A stretch of DNA of 30,319 nucleotides from Auxenochlorella pyrenoidosa (taxonomy: Eukaryota > Chlorophyta > Trebouxiophyceae > Chlorellales > Chlorellaceae). Shown piece after piece: positions 10,451 through 20,262 of this stretch. The stretch's first letter is position 1. Every line of letters starts with the position of its first letter. The notes beneath the pieces were generated by a model, which worked only from the letters and a program-made list of their open reading frames with translations, made no database searches and was not told the origin of the DNA. The translations under genes and the position numbers were made by a program. The DNA lies in assembly GCA_001430745.1 (NCBI GenBank), contig KQ482042.1, forward strand, positions 1,474,650 to 1,504,968, given 5' to 3'.

Positions 10451-11651
10451 GGTGTCCTGTCACCCCACTCCTTGCACGGGGGGATTCCCCAGGCGAACGC
10501 TGCAGCGAGCCTCCCGCTGCCTCGTGCGTGCACAAGATAATCGGTGTGGGTATGGACACGCGGGAGAGCGCAGGGGCGCCGATGGTTCCCTGCTTGTTGC
10601 AAAAAGCCACGTCGGCCATGGTGCCCATGAGGCCCTTGCCATCCGCTTGGCAGCCATTTCGTGGAAACCGGCTGTGCATGGTGCGATCCCAAGGCGGCGC
10701 CACGGACTAGGAAGGAGCTTGGCACCCAGGTGCACGTTGGCGGTGGAGTCGGGAGCGGAAGGACTCCTGCGAGGCGTGGGAACAAGAAGCGCGCTTTACA
10801 GGTAACACGCTAGTGTGAAGAAATGCTTGGTCAAACTGCACGGCAATTTTTGCATTACACTGTGCACTCCGATGTGCTCAGAGCAGCCTCCCGCAGTTTT
10901 TCTGCTCTACACAGCTGCTGGGCAGTAGTCCCTCACAAAGCAGGTGCAGCTCTAACACGAGGATGCAACATTGCGCATCAGCAGCTCAGACATCTACACG
11001 TGTGAACCAGCCCCAGGTGCAGGTGGGGGTGGGGGGTGGGTCGGGGAAGGTGGGTCTAGTCCCAACTGGACTGCCTCACTTCTCAAGTACACCGAGTTTT
11101 CTGGCCAGAGACTGGTAACCTCTTTTCCAGATCGCTTGCCTGCATCGTAAAAATTTCTCAATGACGCGTAGAACTTTCAGCCAAGATCTGCCCCGGCAGC
11201 CCTGTCGTGCACATCGGCCAGCTTGCCCTCCTGCCTGCTGCCTGCTTGCTAGTCAGCTGACCAGCCTCACAAGCCTCGATCAGCCCGTTTGTTCAGAGAC
11301 CCCCTCAAAAAAATGTGCATAGCAGATATGCGCATCAGTCTGGGCAACCGGCGCCACTACTGGTACCAGGCGTGGGCTGAATTGATTCGGCGCCAGCGCC
11401 GCAGCGCAGCAGGTCCAGCAGGTCGTGCAGGCGAAGACCCCTATACTCCTCAGCCGCTCACCCCGCCCTCGACGTCAACATTACCTGAATAGCTACCTTG
11501 TTGTGCCTATCGTTGCCCCTAGTCCAGGCACCCCACTTCTTGTCGAGCTTGTTCGACTTCCTGCACCTCTGTCACTGTCTTCAAACAATTTTCTGAACCG
11601 ATCATTCTCACCGCAAGCCGGGGGCCCGTGTCGGAAGAGCCAACAAACCTT
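10451..11651. other. Divergent intergenic region upstream of SmB and DGAT2
   Basis: About 1.2 kb without a supported gene, noticeably less GC-rich than its neighbours. It must hold the promoters and 5' UTRs of SmB (minus) and DGAT2 (plus). A 67-codon plus-strand frame at 11289-11492 has a basic, aromatic start (GNRRHYWYQAWAELIRRQRR) but matches no family I know. It could be chance, an upstream ORF or an extra DGAT2 5' exon. I see no tRNA or repeat. Confidence 0.5.
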
Positions 11652-14374
11652 ATGCAAGAGGTCTGGCCGGTGGCGTTGCGAGGCCCCTCGCTGGCCACGA
11701 CAAGGGGCATGCTGGCGGCGGCTGCAACCAGTGCTGTATCTCGCGAGCAGTGGGAGCGCGCCGTGACGGTTGTCGCTTGCGCCGCCGCTGCTGCTGCCGT
11801 GCGGGTGGGTGCGCTGTTGGCACGCCCGCCGCCGCGCATGTTGTTTCCCAGCTGGTACTGATGTTCCGGAGCGACAAAACTCACCTTGCTGCTCGCAATA
11901 GGACAATCGTAATGTCTTATCAAGAATACAGCTCAGCTGCAAACCATACCAACAGGGGAGCGCGCCCGAGCTGCATGCTCCGCGCCCGCCAGGCCAGCTG
12001 CCGCCCACACCTTGCACTGCGCTGACAAGTAGTCTGCCTCCCTGCAGCTGCGCGAGGCGGCCTGGGTTGTCCTGGAGTACCTGGGAGCCTGCTACCTCTC
12101 GATGCGGTACTTCACAGGCCCCACCTGCTGGCTGCTCTTTGGCTACGTCTTTTACTCCATGCCCCTGCTGCGCCTGCCGCTGCTGGCCTACCACCTGTGG
12201 ATCATCTCGCCGGCCGGACGCGCCGCCGTGGGCACCTCGCGCATGCCCTGGCTCGCGCGCTCCCTGCCGCTCTACTGGGGCCAGCTGCGCTACTTCCGGG
12301 GCTCGCGCCTGGTGAAGACCGCGGAGCTGGACCCCGGCAGGTGCGCCCCGGCGGGCCGCCCCGGCTCCTCCTCGGCTGTCGTCGGCGGCCAGTTGCGCTG
12401 CACTCTGGCTGGGTGAAGCCGCTGGGCAGGTGCTTGTCTAGCATGCCATGCAGCACTGGGCAAGGATGGAGCCTGGCCTGAGCAGCCCGGTCCGGCCCGC
12501 CCCCCCCCTCCCCCCCCCCCGCCAGACGCTACATCTGGGCAGGGCATCCGCACGGCCTGCTGGGCAACGCCTACTTCCTCGCCTTCTGCACCGACCTGCT
12601 CGGCTTCTCCAAGCTCTTCCCGGGCATCCGCCTGAGCATCGGTGCGGCCCAGCGCAGGGGCGCAGGGCCCGCTCGTGACGGCCCTTCAGTGCCCGCCCGC
12701 CCTGCTTGCACCCCCGCTGCACCTACCCCAGCAGATGCCCGCCGCCCCACCATCCCACCTCGCTCGTTTGGCCCCCCCCCCCCCCCCCCCCCAGGAGTGC
12801 TCGACCTGAACCTGCGCGTGGCCTTCTGCCGCGAGATCTGCCTGCTGCACGGCCTGTGCGACGTCGACCGCCCCACCCTGCTGGCCCGCCTGCGCCGCGG
12901 GCCCGGGGCATCGGTCTTCCTGGCGGTGGGCGGCGCCGCCGAATCGCTGCTGACCATGGTGGGCGGGCGCTGCCCTGTCAGCTTGCGATGCAGCTCTGTG
13001 GGGGGAACTGTTTCTCCTGCAGCTTGCCGAGCTGGGGGCATTCTCCCTCTCTCTTGCGGTGGTAAAACAACTGCGTCGGAACGTTACCCATGCCGCTGTG
13101 CTCGAGCTCGTCCCCGTTCAAGTCCGCCTGGCTGGGCAGCGGGCCCCGCTGCAATGCCCTCACCAGCACTGCCGTGTGCATCCCGCAAGGCCACCTTCCC
13201 GCCGCGCCCGCTGTGCTGCAGCCCGGCTGCATGGACCTCATCCTGAAGCGCCGCCGCGGCTTTGTGAGGGTGGCCTTGGAGGCTGGCGCCGACCTGGTGC
13301 CGGTGCGCCCGGGTTGAGGAGGGGGGGGAGGTGCCAGAGCAGCAGGAGGCAGCGCGCCGTTCTGACTGCTTCTGTTGATCCCCAGGCAGCACCAGCTTGG
13401 GAGCAGAGGAGGGCAATCTGGACAACAGGGAGCCACAGTGGTTGGTGCGGCAGCATGGGGAGCCTCGTGCCAAAGCTGGCTGGACTGTCCCTGCCTGCAG
13501 GTGATTGCGTTTGGCGAGAATGACGTGTACGCTCGCACACCCCTGGTGCCTGGCTCCTTTGCAGACCGCACACAGAGGCTGACCAAGAAGGTGGGGCCGG
13601 CGGCTGCGCTCCACTTCAGCCAAGCTGCCCTGCAGGAAGTGCTCAAAGCAAGGACTGCACAGCGGTGCACCTGCTGTCGCTGTCGGCCTGCCTGACCACC
13701 CCTCTGCTGCCACCCAGTAACTCCGCTTTCCCCCCCTCCCCTTGCTGCAGCTCTGCGGCTTCATGGTGCCTCGCGGCTGGGGCGCCGGCATCCTCAACCT
13801 GCGCAGTGGCCCGCTGCCGCTGCGCAGGCCGCTGACCGTGGTGGTGGGGGCGCCGCTGCGCCTGCCAGAGTTCCGCGGTGAGGCCCAAGGGGCAATGGTG
13901 TGAGCCTCTGGCAGCGGCCGCAAGCGCAGAGTCAGGCGGCATGGCAGCGTGGGAGGCAGGATTGCTCCCACATGCCGCGCATCTGCACATCCCTGGCCCC
14001 TGCAGGCGACCTGCGCAGCGAAGAGGGCGCGGCGCTGGTGGATGCCTGCCACGCGCGCTACTGCGAGGCGCTGCAGGCGCTGTACGATGCCCACAAGGAC
14101 AGGTGGGGCTGTCTGGGCACGTCCGCACAGTGTTTTGCAGCCTTCAGGAATGAGCGATCAAATGCGGCTGACGCTCGGGAAACCTTTGCGTTTGGTTGAT
14201 GCAGGCAGCCCGGATCGGGCCTCACCGCGGCTGTCGCACGAGGACGCCATGTGCACGAATGCATGTGATTGCCGCTTCGTGCGTGCTTTGCTGTCTCACG
14301 CGGCGGATGCCGGCTACTGTCCCCTGCGCAGGTATGCCCCAGACCGCAAGCAGGACATGCGCTTTGTGGAGTGA
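11652..14374 (+). CDS. DGAT2: Diacylglycerol O-acyltransferase, type 2 (DGAT2 family)
   Basis: Exons 11652-11804, 12048-12340, 12526-12641, 12795-12958, 13222-13302, 13501-13590, 13751-13877, 14006-14102, 14332-14374 give 387 aa; the alternative start at 11709 gives 368. DGAT2 makes triacylglycerol from diacylglycerol and acyl-CoA at the ER or lipid-droplet surface. Visible marks: a hydrophobic hairpin in exon 2 (FTGPTCWLLFGYVFYSMPLL), the active-site YIWAGHPHG (HPHG about 155-158), then VGGAAESL, PGCMDLILKRRRGFVRVAL, GADLVPVIAFGEND and the late TVVVGAPLRLP motif. Across the exon 4/5/6 joins the protein matches family spacing exactly. Introns 2 and 3 end in long C tracts. Family members differ in substrate (DAG, MAG or wax alcohols), so DGAT versus MGAT cannot be settled by sequence alone. 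The gene converges on an acyl-activating enzyme gene. Confidence 0.92.
12772..12792 (+). repeat. C21 homopolymer before DGAT2 exon 4
   Basis: Twenty-one consecutive C run into the AG at 12793-12794, forming the 3' splice site of DGAT2 intron 3. A similar but interrupted C tract (about 12498-12520) precedes exon 3. Confidence 0.85.
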
Positions 14375-14859
14375 GTGGAGAGAAACCTGCAGCACCCCAT
14401 CCGGGGCTCCAGCCCTCTGCACGGTGCCTGCGCTGCAGCTGGCCCCATGGGTGTCCCAACCTCAGATGATACATACAGCGAGAGCCACCCGCCATGGCAG
14501 CTGCCAACAATGCATCCTTCCACCTTGATGAGCTGATGCCTTTTTTGTTTCCCACGCCGTTTTTAAAATGTTTGCCTGCCCCAACTCGGCCCGCACATTT
14601 TGTGTTGAGTGCACCCCCCACCTTTCATAGCGTCATCCAATCCTTTTCCCACTGCTGACTATGCTGCTGCTGGAGTCGCCGGCTGACCCTCCTTTGCCCT
14701 CCTGTACACTAGCTGCTGACCCGCTCACTCATTTACAGTTGAAAACCATGCAGTCTGGAGCAAAGTACATGTCAAGGCTTTGTTGTACAAGACTGCTGTC
14801 GAGCGCAGTTATACAGGATGAAACGTTTGGGGTGCAGCCAGCAGAGCGGGCAGCCGGCT
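14375..14859. other. Convergent intergenic region between DGAT2 and AAE18-like
   Basis: 485 bases holding the 3' UTRs of both genes. A minus-strand TGTAA lies at 14737-14733. No TGTAA or AATAAA was found for DGAT2, and I see no gene. Confidence 0.6.
14733..14737 (-). terminator. Possible TGTAA polyadenylation signal for the AAE18-like gene
   Basis: The plus strand reads TTACA, so the minus strand has TGTAA about 123 nt after the stop of the acyl-activating enzyme. TGTAA is the usual signal in chlorophyte algae. Confidence 0.45.
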
Positions 14860-17800
14860 CTACAGCTTGCTCTGGCTGTGCATCAGCTCATCCCGCAGCA
14901 CCCGCCGCATCACCTTGTTGCTGGCCGTGCGCGGCAGCGAGCTGCGCAGCAGAATACGCTGCACCTGCAGGCGGGAGCATGTGGGGGGAGCGGGTGCGCA
15001 TCGCAGGGATGGCACTGTGCTGACTGCATTGTGGCCTGACCCGCCCACAGCCCCTGTCCCTGCTTTTAACAAACCCGCCCACGCCCAGCCTTGCCTTGAA
15101 CAGCGGGTTGAGCTTGCTGCTGATTGCCTCCTGGCAGCGCCGCTGCAGCTCTGCAAGGGGTTGAGCAGGCGGCCCCGGGCGCAGCACCAGGAAGAGGTGC
15201 AGCTGCTCGGGGCCGCCGCCGGGTGTGGGGCAGGCCACCGCTGCCGCCTCCACCACCCCATCCACACCTTCAATGCACGCCCGCTCCAGATCCACTGCGT
15301 GCGGGGGAGAGCAGGGGTGGTTAAGGCCCATGCTTGGTTGAGAGGCAGAAAGCAGGCCAGCCCGCAAATGAGACCGCAGCGGCGCCACGGTGCCAGCACC
15401 ATGCGTCATCTCTTGGTGTCTGCCGGACGTTTCCCCAGCAACGCTGCCGTTGGTGCCTCGACCGGGCCTCACCGGAGCTGACTTTGATGCCGCCCAGGTT
15501 CATGGTGTCGTCGCACCTGCCCAGGGCATGGTAGCAGCCGCCGGGCAGGCGCTCCACCTCGTCGCCATGGCGCCGCAGGAAGCGCCTGCGTGGGCGCGGC
15601 ATGCGGCGGGTGGGGCCCCGAGTAGGGCAGGCCAGCTCTGCAAGCATCTTTTCTAATCACACTCGTATGCTGCCCGATTTCAACACAAGCAACACAACGA
15701 CACCACTCATTCACAGCCGTCAAGGAGCGGTCCATCCCAACCCTGCCGGCCCTGCTGGCCTGCGGCGCCACCCACCTGCCGTCTGGCATGGCGGGCATGC
15801 CCTCGTAGTAGGGCGCGGCGTGATCCTTGTTCAGGAGCCGCTGGCTGGTGCCCAGGGCGGGGGCAGCCAGGGCCAGCTCACCAGTGACCACTGCTAAGGG
15901 GCAGGGGTGGCGGGGGGAGTTGCCAGGCAGGGCGGTGAGGCGCAAAGTGGGCGTGTGGTTGAGCCCAGCGGCTTGCCGCTCTTGGTGGGCGTGGGGGCAG
16001 GAGCTCCTGCGGGGCCCGAACAACCGCCCGCTGCATGCACGCAAAGGCCGGCGGGGGTGCAGCACCTGCAGTGTCACCGTGCGGGCTCAGCTCCTGGCTG
16101 CCGTCTGGCCGCGCCACCAGGATGACGGGGCGGTGGCCGATGGTGGGGGTGGAGAAGGTGGCGGGCGCCTGCGGCTGCAGCAAGCTGCCCGAGAAGTAGC
16201 CGCCGCCCAGCTCGGTGCCTGATAATGGGAGGGGTTGGAGGTGATGGTGGTGGTGGGGTGGGGGTGGGGTGGGGGTGGATGGGTGGTTGGGGCAGCACAG
16301 GTGGGCGTCAACGGCTGGTCCCCAACGGTTGATCGACCAAATCTCGAAAAAGTGTGTTCAGTTGCAGCGCGGCGCGGGGCGGCCCCGCCCCGTGGCCCAG
16401 GCCTCGTGCTCACCGCCGCAGTACTCGACCACGGGCTTGTAGGCGGCACGGGCCATGAGCCACAGGTAGTCCTCGGGGGCAGACGCCTCGCCCGTGGAGC
16501 TGCACCCGCAGGGCCCGGGGGGTATGCCGGCTGACCAGCGCTGGAGGGTAGCGCAGCACCCTGCCTGGGCATGCCGCGGCTCGGGCTGCAACCATGCAGG
16601 GGCCGGGCGTGGCAGCACAATCCGGCCGTGCTGCCCTGCAGCTCACCTGAAGCAGCGCAGGCAGCTCCAGTCCAAGCCCTTCATGCAGCCGCTGGCGCGC
16701 CAGGCCTGCGCCCACACAGGCGCGCAGCACCGGCGTGAAGACCAGCCAACGCCACCTGGCTCCAATCAGCCCCACCTTGCGGGGCAGCCGACGCTGCTGC
16801 ACGCGCAGCGGGCACGCTTTGCGACCCTCGAGTTTCTCGCCAGCACCACCCCTCCGCCTTGCCAGCCAGCAAACCTGGACGGCCCACCTTGGCGATGGAG
16901 GGCACCAGGCCCAGCATGGTGACGCGGGCGCGCTCGATGAACGCGCCAAAGGGGCGGCCCAGGGGGCTGCCCTGGAACAGCGCGATGGTGGCGTCGTTGA
17001 GCAGCGCTGCACCGGGGGCGGGCAGAGAGAGGCAGCATGGGAGAGCTATACGAACACGCGCAGCGCCGGTGCAAAGGTGGGAAGACCCTGCTGGGCCAGC
17101 TGCCCCAACATGGGATTTTCGATGCGTTAAAGCCATGCAAGCAGGTTTCTGTTCTCGGCTTGCCTGCATACACCAGCCAGGGCCCCATCATCCAGCCCAT
17201 GTTGGTGGGCCAGCAGATGATGTCGCCGCGCCGCACATCCTGATGAAAAAAGGCGTCTGCTGCGCTGCGGATGGGAGTGATGTGCGTCCAGGGTATGGCC
17301 TTGGGCTCGCCTGCGGGGAGGGGGCCGGCAAGGCGGGTGCGGCGGCAGGCTGTGCCAGTGCCATGGCCAGATACATAAGACAGCACAGCTCAGCTGCCGG
17401 GCGGCCTAGCAGGCGGTGCACTCCTTGTGTAATCGGCACGCGCCCCCTGCAAAAGGCACGCGCCTGTTGTCCCCGAGGAGAAGATGACGTTGGTCACCTC
17501 CTCGGCGCCAGCAACGTGGCCCCGCACCTCGGGGGGCGGCGGCACCGCCCCCAGAAAGGCGCCCCACCCCATGTCCCCCGGGCGCAGCTCAACCTGCTGG
17601 CGGCGGCGGGCGCACGGGTGTGCTGAGGCTGTTGGGGTGGTGCCAGCAGCTGAGGTACAAGCAGGCAAGCAGTGCGTGCCCGGGATGCCATGTGCGGTTG
17701 GGTGTGGATTGAACTGCACGCTGGGCTGCTGCTGCCGAGAAGAGCCGAGAAGAAACGCGTCACGAGAAGCAGCGCGCGACGTTCTCACACCCCACCCCAC

Positions 17801-19657
17801 CTGCAGCGGATCCCCCGGCCTTGCGGGCAGGACGATGGCACGCGGCACGCCCGCCTCCCGCACCCGCGCATACAGCGGCAGCGCCTTGCCGCCCCGCAGG
17901 ATCACGTCCTGCGGGCAGCAGCCAGGCGCGTCACCAGGGCTCAGGTTTGGGTTGAGCGTGCGTGCGCTCTCATGGCACTGCATGCTTGCAGGTGCCATGG
18001 GCATGGTTGTGGGTGCCACGTGCTGCCCCGGCCCCCTCACCCAGCCCCACCTGTGTGAAGATGGCCTTGGTGCGCGCAATCCGCGTGCGGCTGGCAATCT
18101 CCCCCGCCACAAACGAGTCGGCAATGGACACCACCGCACAGCCCGCCAGCACAATGCCCAGGTAGATGGCTACCGCGTCTGCCGTGAGCGGCATGTCGAT
18201 TGCCACAGCATCGCCTGCAGGCGCAGGGCATGAAGGTGCGCCGGGTTGGGGCATGCAGGTGCGATAACAGCGCGTTGCTGGGCGGGACGACGCAGTGCTG
18301 GGCATGCGCAACCCAAAGTGCCACTAGGAGGAGCGAGAGTGGGCACGCACCGGGGCGCAGGCCTGCCGCGCGCAGCGCCTCTGCGACGTGGGCGCTGCGC
18401 CGAGCCAGCTCCCCGAGGCTCATGCTGTGCAGCCGGGTGGGGTCGGCCTCGTCCGCCCACAGGACCGCCGGGCGGTCGGGGTCCCGCCCTGCGGTAAACG
18501 GAGCAGCAGCGGCACAGGCGACCCGCCAATTGTGATCAGCCCTCAACACTTTGTTGACTGCTGTGCTGCGGCGCAGCCTTGGCTGCTGCAAGCAGGGCGC
18601 CGCCGCCGCCTGCGAGCCTGACCTGTGAGCGCGCACTCTGCGATGTTCAGCCGCGCGCCGGGCAGCCAGCGGCAGCCGTCGGGGTGCGGGTGGCCCTCCA
18701 GCACCCTGCAGGGCAGCATGCACAGGGCTGTGCGCATCAGCCGTCCTGTGTGGCACGCGTGTGCGCATGCAGGGTGCTGCAAAGCTGCATGCTGCCAATG
18801 AGCGTGCATCGGCCTGCCTGCCCCTGGGCTGCGGGTCCGACCTGTGGGGCGGCGTGTGGAAGCGGATGCCCAGGCGGCGCAGAACGGGGGGCCAGAAGGC
18901 CTCTGGGTCGGAGAAGGAGATTCGTTGCAGCAAGCCCCAGTCGGCTCCCGGGTGGCCGCTCCTGGAGGCGTGCACAGCAGTGCGACGGTGCGAGAGTAGC
19001 TCGGGGTTCATTTGGCAGCAGGTGCACCAGTCAGGTGCAGAGGTGCATGGATACACAGACAGAGGAGAGTTCTCCTAGCGCCCACCTGAGCTGCCGCCAG
19101 GTCGCGGTGCCGTCCCACGCTGCCATGAAGCGAGCAGCATTCGTGTCTGCCATGCCCTCCGCAGCGGGCACCCAGGCAGGCGGGGGCCCCAGCGTGCCTG
19201 CATGTGCAGGACGGTGATGCCAGGCGAGAGCAGCGTGCGTTGCAAACACGTGGTTACGCCGCTGACGCGCCGCAATGTACTACAGACTCGGCGGTGCGCC
19301 TTGCCAGACCCTCACCTGCATCCCACCGCGCATATGCTGCCTGGAAGAGCAGCTTGTGGACGGCAAAGGGCATGTCTGGATGCAACACCCACTTGCTTAT
19401 GCGCCGCCACACCTGCAATGACAATTACATGGCTGATGTGCATAAAAGCATGCCGCTAGCAACAACCGAAGCAGACGGTGTCGGTTGCCCTTCTGCCCGC
19501 CGACACTGCTGCTCACCACAGGCGCCTGTACCGTGTCGGGGGCGCCCCGCAGCGCTTCTTCCAGCGTGCGCAATACCAGAAACGCCTCCTGAGCGTTCAG
19601 CTCGCACTCTAGCAGCCTGTCCAGTGTGACCGCGCGCAGCACCTCCGCAGCAGCCAT
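14860..19657 (-). CDS. AAE18: Peroxisomal acyl-activating enzyme, AAE17/AAE18 type (acyl-CoA synthetase)
   Basis: Eighteen exons (minus): 19657-19517, 19412-19316, 19197-19086, 18961-18842, 18705-18623, 18488-18351, 18214-18051, 17908-17801, 17593-17464, 17310-17164, 17006-16888, 16705-16647, 16499-16414, 16218-16066, 15893-15776, 15585-15473, 15294-15095, 14964-14860. Phases agree throughout, giving 730 aa, close to plant AAE18. The enzyme activates a carboxylic acid through an acyl-adenylate to its CoA ester. Motifs: [31 protein letters not shown], the AMP-binding loop [14 protein letters not shown] (about 360-372), [27 protein letters not shown], and the C-terminal catalytic-lysine loop LPRTASNK. 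The last residues are QSKL, a canonical PTS1 peroxisome signal. Three introns have GC donors: after exon 9 (17463, inside the AMP-binding loop), exon 10 (17163, GCAAGC) and exon 17 (15094, GCAAGG). The natural substrate of this subfamily is uncertain; plant relatives act on auxin precursors or fatty acids. Confidence 0.93.
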
Positions 19658-20262
19658 TTTGGCGGCTCCGATAGTTTGCCGGAGCCACAAGTGATCGTGC
19701 CACCTCTGAGGAGATTGGAGGATCGTCTGTCTTCTAGCGGGTCCATGTCAGCGCCGACGTCAGCAGGTGAGCCGCGCCCCGCTTTCAACTTGCCGACGCG
19801 AACCCGAACCCAGCATGTCGATGCAGCGCCCCTAAGCTATTGTTGCAAACTACAGGGTGGTGCCATTGAACATGCATGGTGGTGCGAGAAGCAGACGCAG
19901 ATTGTGGGTCCGAAGGAACAGTCCAAGAGATTTGAAATGCCGGAACACAGAGTTCAGAAGGCAGAGGAGGTAGAAAGCAGCCAGACAGTCAAGATCCAGG
20001 TTTTCTAAACAGAAGGCAGGCAGTTGAAGAAAAACGAAAGTTCCAGTTTATTGGGGGTGGCAAGGAGTTGAGTGGGCGCAGAGCCCAAGGCGCCGTTCAG
20101 AGCCCTGATGGCAAACACTGCCGGGGCATTATCATACACATGCCAGGCGTAAGGCCCACCGGGCAGGATGGACTGCTGCTGGGTGGCACGGGTGGCGAAC
20201 CAGGCTGGTCTGTGCCAGGCTGGTCTGTGGAGCTGAAGCCGAGGGCGGCTGGCGGTTGCACC
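19658..20262. other. Intergenic region between AAE18-like and SUVH-like genes
   Basis: About 600 bases holding the promoter and 5' UTR of the acyl-activating enzyme and the 3' UTR of the methyltransferase; both are minus-strand genes in tandem. A minus-strand AATAAA lies at 20052-20047. A plus frame at 19676-20008 shows no family resemblance. Confidence 0.55.
20047..20052 (-). terminator. Possible polyadenylation signal AATAAA for the SUVH-like gene
   Basis: Plus-strand TTTATT, about 211 nt downstream of the methyltransferase stop. Its use is unproven, since chlorophytes mostly use TGTAA. Confidence 0.3.
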
